Origin: Cellulomonas gelida
GTDB lineage: Bacteria; Actinomycetota; Actinomycetes; Actinomycetales; Cellulomonadaceae
Length of the DNA: 64,000 nucleotides
NCBI RefSeq assembly: GCF_006538725.1
Contig: NZ_BJLQ01000003.1
Coordinates: 186,001-250,000 of the forward strand
Direction: 5' to 3'
Part shown: one piece after another, positions 25,152 to 37,139 of the stretch
How positions within the stretch are numbered: the first letter of the stretch is position 1
How the letters are laid out: each line of letters starts with the position of its first letter
Made by a program: the position numbers and the translations under genes
Notes under the pieces: generated by a model
The model's database searches: none
Told to the model about the DNA's origin: nothing
What the model saw: only the letters and a program-made list of their open reading frames with translations

Positions 25152-26846
25152 CTACAGGCCGAGCTCGGCGAGCACCGGGAGCGCCGCGCGCACCGTCTCG
25201 CGCGCGTCGGCCGCGGACTCGGCCGCGAGCGCGAGCGTCGCGAGGCGCACGCACTCGTCGTACGTCGTCGTCTGCAGGACCGCCGCGACGTCCGCGATCG
25301 CGCGCGGCGTCATGGACAGCGACGAGACCCCGAGCCCGACGAGCACGACCGCGAGCGCCGGCACGGCCGCGGCCTCGCCGCACACGCCCACGGGCCGGCC
25401 CTGCGCCGCGCCGCCGCGGCACGTCTCGGCGACCAGGCGCAGCACCGCGGGGTGCCACGCGTCGGACAGGTGCGCGACGGCGCCGAGCAGGCGGTCGGCG
25501 GCCATGGCGTACTGCGTGAGGTCGTTGGTGCCGATGCTCGCGAACGCCGCGTGCGCCAGGATCCGGTCGGCGACCAGCGCGGCGCTCGGCACCTCGACCA
25601 TGACGCCCGCGGTGGTCAGGCCGTGCTGCGCGCAGCGGGCCACGAAGTCCTCGGTCTCCGCGACGGTCGCGACCATGGGCGCCATGACCCACACGTCGGC
25701 GGTCTCGGCCGCCGCCGCGCGGGCGATGGCCGTGAGCTGGTCCTCGAGCACCTCCGGGTGCGTCGCGGCCGTGCGCAGGCCGCGGACGCCGAGTGCCGGG
25801 TTCGCCTCGTCGTCGGCCGTGAGGAACGGCAAGGGCTTGTCGGCGCCCGCGTCGAGCGTCCGGATCACGACCTTGCGGCCCGCGAACGCGGCGAACACCT
25901 GGCGGTAGGCGGCCACCTGCTCGTCGATGCTCGGCGCCTCGTCCCGGTCCAGGAACTCGAACTCCGTGCGGAACAGGCCCACGCCCTGCGCGCCGGCGGC
26001 CGCGGCGTCGGCGGCGTCCGCGGGTGCGCCCACGTTGGCGAGCAACTCGACGCGGCGCCCGTCGGCCGTCCGACCGTCGCCGTCGAACGTGCGTGCCACC
26101 GCCGCGAGGGCCTTGGCCCGTGCGACCTGGTCGTCGTCGGGGTGCAGCGTGACGGTGCCCGCGCCGCCGTCCACGACGAGCAGGTCGCCGTCGGTGACCT
26201 GGGCGTCCAGACCGCGTGCGGCGACGACGGCCGGGATGCCCCGGGCCCGCGCGAGGATCGCCGTGTGCGCGGTCGGGCCGCCCGCGGACGTGGCGATCGC
26301 GAGCACCCGGGCCGTGTCGAGCGTCGCCACCAGGGCGGGGGCGAGGTCGACCGCGACGAGGACGAACGGCTCGTCGCGCTGCGGGATCCCGGGCGCGGGG
26401 CGACCTGTGAGGTCGGCGACGAGCCTGTCGCGCACGTCGTGGATGTCGCGCGTGCGCTCGGCGAACAGCCCGCCGAGCGCCTCGAACTGCGCCGCGACCT
26501 CCTCGGCGGCCTCCCACACCGCGCGCTCGGGCACGAGGTGGTCCTGCATGACGCGCTGCACGGCGTCGGCGACGAGCGTCGGGTCCGCGGCGATCGCGGC
26601 GGTCGCGTGCAGCACGTCGGCCGCGTCGCCCTCGGCTCCGTCGGCGGCCGCGTCCAGCGCGGCGCGTACGCGCTCGGAGGCGAGCGCGATGCGGTCCGCG
26701 GCGGCGCGGTGGTCGTCGCTCGGCGGGAGCCGCCGTCCGGACGGCGGCTCGGTGACCGGCGGGGGCATCAGCACGGCGGGCGCGACGACCCGGCCGGGGC
26801 TGACCCCCAGGCCCTGGAGCACCGTGGGGGACGGGGTGGTACTCAC
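25152..26846 (-). CDS. ptsI: Phosphoenolpyruvate-protein phosphotransferase (PTS enzyme I)
   Basis: A 564-residue cytoplasmic enzyme that takes phosphate from PEP and passes it to HPr. Residues 10-220 form the HPr-binding and phospho-His domain with [13 protein letters not shown] and the active-site segment [14 protein letters not shown] (H194). The PEP-binding barrel has [38 protein letters not shown] and VGVCGEAAA, in which the Cys serves as general acid. GTG 26846 has GGAGG eight bases upstream. EIIB and EIIA genes diverge from it; no HPr gene is in the window. Confidence 0.94.
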   Translation of the reverse strand: MSTTPSPTVLQGLGVSPGRVVAPAVLMPPPVTEPPSGRRLPPSDDHRAAADRIALASERVRAALDAAADGAEGDAADVLHATAAIAADPTLVADAVQRVMQDHLVPERAVWEAAEEVAAQFEALGGLFAERTRDIHDVRDRLVADLTGRPAPGIPQRDEPFVLVAVDLAPALVATLDTARVLAIATSAGGPTAHTAILARARGIPAVVAARGLDAQVTDGDLLVVDGGAGTVTLHPDDDQVARAKALAAVARTFDGDGRTADGRRVELLANVGAPADAADAAAAGAQGVGLFRTEFEFLDRDEAPSIDEQVAAYRQVFAAFAGRKVVIRTLDAGADKPLPFLTADDEANPALGVRGLRTAATHPEVLEDQLTAIARAAAAETADVWVMAPMVATVAETEDFVARCAQHGLTTAGVMVEVPSAALVADRILAHAAFASIGTNDLTQYAMAADRLLGAVAHLSDAWHPAVLRLVAETCRGGAAQGRPVGVCGEAAAVPALAVVLVGLGVSSLSMTPRAIADVAAVLQTTTYDECVRLATLALAAESAADARETVRAALPVLAELGL

Positions 26847-27025
26847 GTGCTGCGACCTCCGTGTCGTGGTGCTCGCAGTGTGGCCCGCCGCCGACCACCG
26901 CCGCCACCCGGACACGCGGGGGGCGGCGGGCGGGCTGAGCGTTAGGCTGGTGGTGCTGCGACGGCCAGGTCGCGCAGGGCAGCTCCAGGCGCACGCGCCC
27001 GGAGCGGAGCAGAGCGGGAGTCGCA

Positions 27026-27256
27026 TTGAGCAAGGCAGAGCAGATCCTCGCGGCGCTGGGCGGCGACGGGAACGTCGTCGACCTCGAGCCGTGCATCACG
27101 CGCCTGCGGGTCGAGGTCAGCGACGCCCAGCTCGTCGACGAGCAGGCGCTCAAGGCCTCCGGCGCGTTCGGCGTCGTGCGCTCGGGTCGCATCGTGCAGG
27201 TGATCGTCGGCCCGGAGGCCGACAACCTCGCTGCCGAGCTCGACTCGCTGCGCTGA
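27026..27256 (+). CDS. PTS glucose-family EIIB protein, free-standing
   Basis: A 76-residue soluble EIIB domain of the glucose/N-acetylglucosamine family. The phosphocysteine motif is LEPCITRLRVEV (C23), and ALKASGAFGVVRSGRIVQVIVGP completes the domain. Normally this domain is fused to an EIIC permease; here it stands alone with no EIIC in the window. It starts with TTG, chosen because GGGAG lies six bases upstream and no ATG or GTG fits. It is followed 28 bp later by EIIA. A -10-like TAGGCT lies about 80 bp upstream near 26944. Confidence 0.9.
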   Translation: MSKAEQILAALGGDGNVVDLEPCITRLRVEVSDAQLVDEQALKASGAFGVVRSGRIVQVIVGPEADNLAAELDSLR

Positions 27257-27284
27257 CCGGGCACCGGCCCGCCCACCCACGTCG

Positions 27285-27746
27285 ATGAGCGAGCTGCGCA
27301 TCCTCGCGCCCGTGCCCGGGGTCGTGCACGCGATCGGTCAGGTCCCCGACCCGGTGTTCGCCGAGCAGATCGTCGGGCCGGGCATCGCGATCCTGCCCGA
27401 CCACGTCGCACGGCTCGACGTGGTCGCGCCGTGCGACGGCGTGATCGGTGCGCTGCACCCGCACGCGTTCGCGCTCGAGGTCGACGCCGAGCGCTCGGTG
27501 CTCGTGCACCTGGGCATCGACACGGTGAGCCTCGCGGGCCTCGGATTCGAGCTGCTCGTGCAGCGCGGCGAGACCGTCACGGCCGGGCAGAGGCTCCTCA
27601 CGTTCTCGCCGGTCGACGTCGCCGCGTCCGGCATGTCGACGATCTGCCCCGTCGTCGCGCTGCAGGCCGACCCGGCGGCGATCCGTCTCGACGCCGCCGC
27701 GGGCGACCGCGTGAGCGCGGGAGACCCGCTCCTCACCTGGAGCTGA
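27285..27746 (+). CDS. crr: PTS glucose-family EIIA protein
   Basis: A 153-residue beta-sandwich phosphocarrier like EIIA-Glc. It starts with LAPVPGVVHAIGQVPDPVFA, has the supporting His in HPHAFALEV (H60) and the phosphorylated His in SVLVHLGIDTV (H75). It accepts phosphate from HPr and hands it to EIIB. It is transcribed with the free-standing EIIB. The last six codons and stop belong to a 20-bp direct repeat that continues into the downstream spacer. Confidence 0.91.
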   Translation: MSELRILAPVPGVVHAIGQVPDPVFAEQIVGPGIAILPDHVARLDVVAPCDGVIGALHPHAFALEVDAERSVLVHLGIDTVSLAGLGFELLVQRGETVTAGQRLLTFSPVDVAASGMSTICPVVALQADPAAIRLDAAAGDRVSAGDPLLTWS

Positions 27747-27783
27747 CCCCCGTCACCTGGAACTGACCCCCGTCGGCTGGACC
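27733..27783. repeat. 20-bp direct repeat overlapping the EIIA stop codon
   Basis: TCACCTGGAGCTGACCCCCG (27733-27752) is followed directly by a copy differing at one base (27753-27772) and a third partial, diverged copy (TCGGCTGGACC). The first unit contains the last codons and stop of EIIA; the second repeats a near copy of that end outside the gene. Confidence 0.8.
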
Positions 27784-27804
27784 GGCGAGACCTCAGCTCG
27801 CCGG
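27782..27804. terminator. Bidirectional hairpin between EIIA and mscS
   Basis: CCGGCGAG and CTCGCCGG form an 8-bp stem around a 7-base loop. It lies between converging genes and overlaps the mscS stop codon, so it may end transcription from both sides. Confidence 0.55.
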
Positions 27805-28962
27805 CGGGTCCTGGCGCGGCGTGCGCAGCGCGTCGTCGAGCGGGGTGTCGTGCGGGTCGCGCGGTGCGTCGTCGGCGGACCGCTCCTGCGGATCGCGCGG
27901 TCCGTCCTCGGTCGACGGGTCCTGCGGGTCGCGCCCGGCGTCGTCCACGGACGGGTCCGGGGTGGCACGTGACGCGCGGTGCGTCGCGAGCGCGTCGCGC
28001 TGACCCGCGAGCGGGACGTCGGCTTCCTCGAGCACCCGGCGCGCCGCGGCGCGCAGCGCCCGCGCGACCTCCCACTGGCGGGCCGGGGTCGTGCGCAGCC
28101 GCATGCGCAGCGTGATCGCCTCGGCGGTGAGCCGCTCGATGCCCGTGATGGTCGGCGCGCCCTGCACGGCCGGTCCGACCTGAGGGTCGGCCGCGACCTG
28201 CGCCGCGGCCTGCTCGAGCAGCTGCTGCACCTGGTCCAGGTCGGCGAAGTAGTCCACGTCGATCTCGACGACCGCGGTCGACCAGCCCTGCGTCTTGTTC
28301 CCGACGCGCACCATCGTCCCGTTCGGGACGTACCAGAGCGTGCCGTCGCCGTCGCGGACCTTGGTGATCCGCAGCGTGACGGCCTCGACCGTGCCGGTGG
28401 CCGGGCCCACGTCCACCACGTCCCCGACGCCGTACTGGTCCTCGAGCAGCATGAACATGCCGGTGAGGAAGTCCTTGACGAGGCTCTGCGCCCCGAAGCC
28501 GAGCGCGAGCCCGACGATGCCTGCCGAGGCGACGAACGGCGCGATGTTCACGCCGAGCGTGTCGAGGATCAGGAAGACGGCGATCGCGCCGACGAGGACC
28601 GCGGCGGACGAGCGCAGGACCGAGCCGAGCGTCCGGGCGCGCTGCGCGCGACGGGCCGTCGCGAGCGGGTCGACCTTGAGCAGCGTCTGGCCGACGCCGG
28701 ACCCGCCGAGCGGCTTGAGCACCCCGCGCTCGGTCACCGGGGTGCCCTCCGCGATGTGCTCGGTCACCCGCCGGATCGCTGCGCGCAGCAGCATCAGCAC
28801 GAGCGAGCTGACCACGACGATCACGAGGATCGTGAGCGGCACGCCCGTGAGCCAGTCCCACCACGCGGCCGGCGAGAGCTCAGCCGGAGGGGCGACGGGG
28901 TCGGTGGTCCCGCTGGGGGACGGCGCGGGCTCGCCGACGACGCCCGCCCACAGGGCGCTCAT
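27793..28962 (-). CDS. MscS-family mechanosensitive ion channel
   Basis: A 389-residue inner-membrane channel that opens under membrane tension and releases solutes. Hydrophobic spans lie near residues 43-60 and 128-155. The pore-lining helix is IVGLALGFGAQSLVKDFLTG, followed by the beta domain EDQYGVGDVVDVGPATGTVE and ITKVRDGDGTLWYVPNG, the MscS signature. The C-terminal 60 residues are an unusual charged tail of four imperfect 12-residue repeats of the kind DDAxRDPQxxS. ATG 28962 overlaps the stop of the prolyl oligopeptidase gene by four bases. Confidence 0.92.
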   Translation of the reverse strand: MSALWAGVVGEPAPSPSGTTDPVAPPAELSPAAWWDWLTGVPLTILVIVVVSSLVLMLLRAAIRRVTEHIAEGTPVTERGVLKPLGGSGVGQTLLKVDPLATARRAQRARTLGSVLRSSAAVLVGAIAVFLILDTLGVNIAPFVASAGIVGLALGFGAQSLVKDFLTGMFMLLEDQYGVGDVVDVGPATGTVEAVTLRITKVRDGDGTLWYVPNGTMVRVGNKTQGWSTAVVEIDVDYFADLDQVQQLLEQAAAQVAADPQVGPAVQGAPTITGIERLTAEAITLRMRLRTTPARQWEVARALRAAARRVLEEADVPLAGQRDALATHRASRATPDPSVDDAGRDPQDPSTEDGPRDPQERSADDAPRDPHDTPLDDALRTPRQDPPAS

Positions 28963-31211
28963 CGTGCCTCCTGCCCGACGAGCACCGCGTCGCCGCCGAG
29001 CACGGACGGCCCGACGAGGGCGGCCGCGTCGACCAGACCGGTCTGACGCCCGACGAACTGGAGCTGTTCGACGCTGAGCCCGATCGTGCGCGACAGCGCG
29101 CGACCGCCGTGCCCGACCCCGGTCTCGCGCCGCACCAGCACGGGGGCGTCCTGCCACGGCGCGGACGTCGCGTGCTGCAGCGCGGCCGCGAGCTTGCGCG
29201 CGTGCAGCGGGTCGACGCGCGTGTCGCCCTCGAAGACCGTGAACAGGGTCGCGGGGTACGCGGTGCCGTCGGTCACGTGGTGGTAGGGCGAGTAGCCGAG
29301 CAGCCAGCCGAGCTCGGTCGGGTCGTCGGCGTCGCCGTACTCCTCGGTCCACGTCACGCCCAGGCCGAACCGCTGGTAGCGGACCATGTCGAGCAGGGGC
29401 GCCGAGCACACGACCGCCGCGAACAGGTCCGGCCGCTGCGTGAGGGCGGCGCCCACCAGGAGGCCGCCGTTGGACCCGCCCCAGCACGCGAGCTGCGCGG
29501 GCGTGGTCCAGCCCTCGGCGACGAGCGCCTGCGCCACGGCGTGGAAGTCGTCGAACACGTTCTGCTTGTGCTCGCGCATCCCCGCGCGGTGCCAGTCCTC
29601 GCCCTCCTCGCCGCCGCCGCGCAGGTTCGCCACGACGTACACGCCGCCCGCCTCGACCCACGCGAGCGTGCTCGCCGAGTACGCCGGGTCGAGCGAGATC
29701 TGGAAGCCGCCGTAGCCGTACAGGATCGTCGGGCGCGGGCCCGTCGGGCGTCCGTCGTCGTCCACGAGGTCCGCGCGCGCCACGACGAACGCGCGCACGA
29801 CCGTCCCGTCGGGCGAGGACACGGCGACCTGGCGCACGCGCACGTCCGGCACGTCCGCGACGACGCCGGGCGCCGCGGCCCACAGCGTCACCTCGCGCGT
29901 CGTGGCGTCGAACCGGTGCACGCGGGGGACGGTGGTGTGGTCGGTGTAGGAGAACCACACGTCGGGTCCGCCCTCGGGACGGGTCATCAGGCCCGAGACG
30001 GACCCGAGCCCCGGCAGTGCGACACGGCCGGCGTCGTCGGGCAGGCGCTCGCCCGTCGCGGGGTCGTGCACGGTGATCTCGGAGACCGCGTGACGCCGCC
30101 AGGACGCCAGGAGCAGCCGGGGCGTGGTGTCGTCGCCCCCGCCGTCGGTGAACGCGACGTCCTCGAGCACCGCGGTCTCGTCCTGTGCGACGAGCGTGCG
30201 CCAGTGCGTCACGCCGGGCTCCGTCGGGTCCGTGACGACGACGCGGCCGCGCGGGGCGTCGAGGTCGGTGTGCACGTACAGGCGGCCGTCCCGGCCGACC
30301 CACGCGCCGCTGCGCGCGTCGAGCCCGACCGCGACGTCGACGAAGACCGGGGCGTGCGCGGGCGAGGCGTGCAGGTCCGCGATCCACACGTCGTTGCGTG
30401 GCGCGGTCCCGGCCGACGCGGACACGACGAGCCAGCGCCCGTCGCGCGAGACGGACACGCCGTAGTAGTTCGTCAGGTCCAGGCCGTCGCCGAACACCTC
30501 GACGTCCTGCTCGGCGGGTGTGCCCACGCGGTGCAGCCACACGCGGCGGTGGTACTGGCGCTCGTCGTCCGGCAGCAGCTCGGGTGCGAGCCGGCGCACG
30601 TAGAAGAACGCCTCGCCGCCGGGCAGCCACGCGACGGGGGAGTAGCGCGCGCGGTCGATCGGCCCGTCCACGACCTCCCCCGTGGCGACGTCCAGCACGC
30701 GCAGCACCGACTCCTCGGTGCCGCCCGTGGACGTCTGGAACGCCAGCAGCGAGCCCTCCTTGGACGGCTGCCACGCGTCGAGCGTGGTCGTGCCGGCCGG
30801 GTCGAGGGCCATCGGGTCGACGAGCACGCGCTCGACCTCGGCGGCCGGCGCCCCGGTCGCGTCCGTCGCGCCCGGACCGGGCTCGACGACGACCACGACC
30901 GCGTGCTCCTGGTCGCCCGCGCGCCGCGAGAAGAACCGTCGCTCGCCGCGCCACGCCGGAGCGCCCACGAACCCGGCGCCGAGCAGCTGCTGCAGGCGTG
31001 CGGTCAGCGCCTCGGTGGCGAACGGTGAACCCTGCGCGACCTGCGTCGCGCGGTACTGCGCGTACAGCTCGTCCTGCGCCCGGGACCAGGCCTGGGTCGC
31101 CACGGCATCGGCGTCCTCGAGCCAGCGGTAGGGGTCGGCCACGGTGCGGCCGTGCAGCTCGTCGCGGTGGTCGTCGCGGTGCGCGGCCGGGTACGTCGCG
31201 GGAGGCGTCAT
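28959..31211 (-). CDS. Prolyl oligopeptidase family serine peptidase (S9A)
   Basis: A 750-residue cytoplasmic serine peptidase that cuts short peptides after proline. The N-terminal beta-propeller starts after DPYRWLEDADA. The alpha/beta-hydrolase domain has ILYGYGGFQISL, VVANLRGGGEEGEDWH and the nucleophile motif CWGGSNGGLLVG (Ser580), followed by the Asp region FEGDTRVDPLHA and the His in GVGHGG. It lacks a signal peptide. The frame is open upstream, but ATG 31211 follows TAACCT by eight bases and gives the usual start (YPAAHRDDHRDELHGRTVADPYRWLE region). It is coupled to mscS downstream. Confidence 0.93.
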   Translation of the reverse strand: MTPPATYPAAHRDDHRDELHGRTVADPYRWLEDADAVATQAWSRAQDELYAQYRATQVAQGSPFATEALTARLQQLLGAGFVGAPAWRGERRFFSRRAGDQEHAVVVVVEPGPGATDATGAPAAEVERVLVDPMALDPAGTTTLDAWQPSKEGSLLAFQTSTGGTEESVLRVLDVATGEVVDGPIDRARYSPVAWLPGGEAFFYVRRLAPELLPDDERQYHRRVWLHRVGTPAEQDVEVFGDGLDLTNYYGVSVSRDGRWLVVSASAGTAPRNDVWIADLHASPAHAPVFVDVAVGLDARSGAWVGRDGRLYVHTDLDAPRGRVVVTDPTEPGVTHWRTLVAQDETAVLEDVAFTDGGGDDTTPRLLLASWRRHAVSEITVHDPATGERLPDDAGRVALPGLGSVSGLMTRPEGGPDVWFSYTDHTTVPRVHRFDATTREVTLWAAAPGVVADVPDVRVRQVAVSSPDGTVVRAFVVARADLVDDDGRPTGPRPTILYGYGGFQISLDPAYSASTLAWVEAGGVYVVANLRGGGEEGEDWHRAGMREHKQNVFDDFHAVAQALVAEGWTTPAQLACWGGSNGGLLVGAALTQRPDLFAAVVCSAPLLDMVRYQRFGLGVTWTEEYGDADDPTELGWLLGYSPYHHVTDGTAYPATLFTVFEGDTRVDPLHARKLAAALQHATSAPWQDAPVLVRRETGVGHGGRALSRTIGLSVEQLQFVGRQTGLVDAAALVGPSVLGGDAVLVGQEAR

Positions 31212-31333
31212 GGTCCGCAAGGTTACGACGAGCGACGGTGTGCGCGACCGTCCGCACGGCCGCCCGAGCGAGACTCGCACGGTCCCGGCACGGGGCCCGC
31301 GCCGCGCGCGGACGGCTCTGGCAGGATCGTCGT

Positions 31334-33463
31334 GTGGTCGACGACTCCCCGGCACCCTCCGACGCGCTCCTGCGGCTCGCCGCCGCGCACGGGGTCGTGC
31401 CCGACCACTGGGGGTTCCACGGTGACCTGCGGCGCGCCTCGTCGGCGACGCTGCGCGCGATCCTCGCGGCCCTGGGGGTCGACGCGAGCTCGCCCGAGCG
31501 GATCGACCTCGCGCTCGCGCACGTCGACGACATGCCGTGGCGGCGCGTCGTGCCGCCCACGACCGTGGTGCGCGCCGGGCGGGAGCAGCACGTGCCGGTT
31601 CACGTCACGCACGGCGACCCGGTGCACGTCTGGCTCGAGCTGGACGCCGAGGCGGGCGGCGGTCGGCGCGACCTGGGGCAGGCGGACGTGTACGTCGAGC
31701 CCCGCACGGTCGACGGCCGGCAGGTCGGGCGCGCGACCTTCGTGATCCCCGGCGACCTGCCGCTGGGCTGGCACTCGATCCACGCGACCGGACCGAGCGC
31801 GGCCGCGCGCGGCGTCGTCGTCGTGACGCCCGACCGGCTCGAGCTGCCCGCCGGGCTGCGCGACGGACGCGCCTGGGGCTACATGGCGCAGCTCTACTCG
31901 GTGCGGTCGCGGCGCTCGTGGGGCGTGGGCGACCTCGCGGACCTCGCGGACCTCGGCTGGCTCGCGGCGCGCGAGACCGGCGCCGACTTCCTGCTCATCA
32001 ACCCGCTGCACGCGGCCGAGCCGGTCGCGCCGCTCACGCCCTCGCCGTACCTGCCGAGCACCCGACGGTTCGTCAACCCGATCTACGTGCGGCCCGAGGC
32101 GGTCCCCGAGGCCGCTTACCTCACCGCTGCCGACCGCGCGCTCGTCGAGTGGGCCGCCGAGTCCGTGCTCCCGCTCGACCTCGAGGCCGGCCCGATCGAC
32201 CGCGACGCGGCGTGGACCGCCAAGCGCACCGCACTCGACGTGATCTTCGCCCACCCGCGGTCGCAGCCGCGCGAGGCCCAGCTCGCCGCGTTCGTCGCGG
32301 AGCAGGGACCCGGGCTGCGGACGTTCGCGCTGTGGTGCGCGCTCGCGGAGAAGTACGGCAGCGAGACGATCCCGCCCGAGCTCGCGGACCCGGCGTCGCC
32401 GGCGGTGGCAGCCGAGGCGGAGGCGCTCGCGGACCGGGTGGACTTCCACGTCTGGCTGCAGTGGGTGGCCGACGAGCAGCTCGCGGCGGCGCAGCGGGCG
32501 GCCCGCGAGGGCGGCATGAGCATCGGGATCATGCACGACCTCGCCGTCGGCGTGCACCCCGCGGGTGCGGACGTCTGGTCGCTCGGCGACGTGCTCGCGC
32601 GCGGCGCGACCGTCGGTGCGCCTCCGGACATGTACAACCAGCAGGGCCAGGACTGGTCCCAGCCGCCGTGGCGGCCCGACGAGCTCGCGCGCGCGGGCTA
32701 CGCGCCGTACCGCGACATGCTCCGCACCGTGCTGCGCCACGCGGGCGCGATCCGCATCGACCACGTGATCGGCCTGTTCCGGCTGTGGTGGATCCCCACC
32801 GGCGCCGCGCCGGGCGACGGAGCGTACGTCCGCTACGACCACGAGGCACTCGTCGGGATCCTCGCGCTCGAGGCGCGCCGTGCCGGCGCGATCGTGATCG
32901 GCGAGGACCTGGGCACGGTCGAGCCGTGGGTGCGCGACTACCTGTCCGAGCGGGGCATCCTCGGCACGTCCGTGCTCTGGTTCGAGAACGGTCCCGACGG
33001 CCAGCCGCTGCCCGCCGAGCACTACCGCCGGCTCGTCCTGGCCACGGTCACGACGCACGACCTGCCGCCCTCGGCGGGGTACCTCGCGGGCGAGCACGTC
33101 GCGATCCGTGAGCGGCTGGGTCTGCTCACGGATCCCGTGGCGGTGGTCCGCGCGCAGGCCGAGGCCGAGCGTGACCGGATGCTCGCCGCGCTGCGCTCGC
33201 GCGGCCTGCTCGGGCCCGACCCGTCCGAGCGGGAGGTCGTCGAGGCGTTGCACCGCTACGTGATGGCGACCCCGTCGGTGCTCGTCGGCGTCGCGCTCGC
33301 CGACGCGGTCGGGGAGCGGCGCGCGCAGAACCAGCCCGGGACGGACCAGGAGTACCCCAACTGGAAGGTGCCGCTCGCGGACTCGGTCGGGCAGGTCGTG
33401 CTCGTCGACGACCTGTTCGCCAACGCGCGCCTGCGCAGCCTCGCGGCGGTCCTCGACTCCTGA
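31334..33463 (+). CDS. malQ: 4-alpha-glucanotransferase
   Basis: A 709-residue GH77 amylomaltase (disproportionating enzyme) that transfers maltosyl units between glucans in the cytoplasm. An N-terminal beta-rich domain of about 160 residues, as in actinobacterial MalQ, is followed by the GH77 barrel: RAWGYMAQLYSVRSRRSWGVGD, LLINPLHAAEP, SPYLPSTRRFVNPIYV, the nucleophile region IRIDHVIGLFRLWW, the acid/base region VIGEDLGTVEP and TTHDLPP. GTG 31334 lies six bases after CAGGAT (31322-31327), a leaderless arrangement that supports this start among several in-frame codons. Confidence 0.93.
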   Translation: MVDDSPAPSDALLRLAAAHGVVPDHWGFHGDLRRASSATLRAILAALGVDASSPERIDLALAHVDDMPWRRVVPPTTVVRAGREQHVPVHVTHGDPVHVWLELDAEAGGGRRDLGQADVYVEPRTVDGRQVGRATFVIPGDLPLGWHSIHATGPSAAARGVVVVTPDRLELPAGLRDGRAWGYMAQLYSVRSRRSWGVGDLADLADLGWLAARETGADFLLINPLHAAEPVAPLTPSPYLPSTRRFVNPIYVRPEAVPEAAYLTAADRALVEWAAESVLPLDLEAGPIDRDAAWTAKRTALDVIFAHPRSQPREAQLAAFVAEQGPGLRTFALWCALAEKYGSETIPPELADPASPAVAAEAEALADRVDFHVWLQWVADEQLAAAQRAAREGGMSIGIMHDLAVGVHPAGADVWSLGDVLARGATVGAPPDMYNQQGQDWSQPPWRPDELARAGYAPYRDMLRTVLRHAGAIRIDHVIGLFRLWWIPTGAAPGDGAYVRYDHEALVGILALEARRAGAIVIGEDLGTVEPWVRDYLSERGILGTSVLWFENGPDGQPLPAEHYRRLVLATVTTHDLPPSAGYLAGEHVAIRERLGLLTDPVAVVRAQAEAERDRMLAALRSRGLLGPDPSEREVVEALHRYVMATPSVLVGVALADAVGERRAQNQPGTDQEYPNWKVPLADSVGQVVLVDDLFANARLRSLAAVLDS

Positions 33464-33515
33464 GGCTGGGTCGCCGGGCCCCCGCCCGACGATGGTCCTG
33501 CCGCTGTGCCGGGCC

Positions 33516-33549
33516 GGCCGGGCCCGAGCGTGCTGCTTCAGGCCCGGCC
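33516..33549. terminator. Hairpin between converging malQ and pepN
   Basis: GGCCGGGCC and GGCCCGGCC form a 9-bp stem with a 16-base loop, in the 105-bp gap between two converging stop codons. A second small hairpin (GCAGGGTCACCCTGC, 33552-33566) follows. Confidence 0.5.
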
Positions 33550-33568
33550 AGGCAGGGTCACCCTGCGG

Positions 33569-36160
<2,592 letters not shown>

Positions 36161-36372
36161 GGGTGCTCCTTCGCTCGGGGTGCAAGCTGCGCACGGCCCC
36201 GGTTCGGGCCGTGCGCCGATCATCCCACGCGTGCACGCGCGGACCCGGCGCGGCGTCTCGCCCGGTGAGGCGGCGGGAATGCCCGCGGCACGTGCGCGAT
36301 TGTGGCTGACGACCGGCGATCGCCGGCCGCGCCGCGTCTGCGCGCGATCGAGCTGCTGCGAACGGAGACCTT

Positions 36373-36978
36373 GTGAGCGTCACGCCCGTCGTCGACTTCT
36401 GGTTCGACCCCGCCTGCCCCTGGGCGTGGATGACGTCCCGCTGGATCGACGAGGTCGCCGCCCAGCGCGACGTCGAGGTGCGCTGGCACGTCATGAGCCT
36501 CTCGGTGCTCAACGAGGGCCGCGACCTGCCCGAGAACTACCGGCGGCTCATGGACGAGTCCTGGGCGCCGGTGCGCGTGATCGTCGCGGCCGCGCGCGAC
36601 CATGGCGACACCGTGATCAAGCCGCTGTACGACGCGATGGGCACGCGCCGCCACCCGGGCGGTCGCAGCGACACCGCGGCGATCATCGCCGAGTCGCTCG
36701 AGGAGGTCGGGCTGCCCGCCGAGCTCGCCGCGGTCGGCGGGACCACGGACGTCGACGACCTGCTGCGCGCGTCGCACGGTGAGGCGATCGCGCTCGTCGG
36801 CGACGAGGTGGGCACGCCCGTCGTCGCGATCGACGGCGTCGGCTACTTCGGTCCCGTGGTGACGCCCGCGCCGACCGGTCAGGCCGCGCTCGACCTGTTC
36901 GACGGGCTCGTGCTCATGACGCGCGTGCCGGGCTTCTACGAGCTCAAGCGCACGCGGACCTCCGGCCCGATCCTCTGA
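36373..36978 (+). CDS. DsbA-fold oxidoreductase, mycothiol-dependent nitroreductase Rv2466c type
   Basis: A 201-residue thioredoxin-fold protein of the DsbA/2-hydroxychromene isomerase group. The N-terminal VVDFWFDPACPWAWMTSRWI is the active-site region; the helical insertion follows, and VGTPVVAIDGVGYFGPVVTPAP is the cis-Pro part. It closely resembles the Rv2466c family, which uses mycothiol. The active site reads C15-P-W-A18, not CPWC, so only one redox cysteine remains, compatible with a monothiol mechanism. The start at 36373 is GTG, with GGAG about seven bases upstream. It diverges from pepN. Confidence 0.87.
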   Translation: MSVTPVVDFWFDPACPWAWMTSRWIDEVAAQRDVEVRWHVMSLSVLNEGRDLPENYRRLMDESWAPVRVIVAAARDHGDTVIKPLYDAMGTRRHPGGRSDTAAIIAESLEEVGLPAELAAVGGTTDVDDLLRASHGEAIALVGDEVGTPVVAIDGVGYFGPVVTPAPTGQAALDLFDGLVLMTRVPGFYELKRTRTSGPIL

Positions 36979-37139
36979 CGCGTCGGCTGGTCGGGGTGCG
37001 CCGAGCGCCCCGACCAGCGCGACTGGCACGCCCCGTGCCGGTGGTGTGATGCTGTCCCGGCACGTCCCGCACCGGCGGGCCGTCGGCGCTGCGACGAACG
37101 CGCGCGGGCCACGTGCGCACACCACAGGAGGCACAGGCG

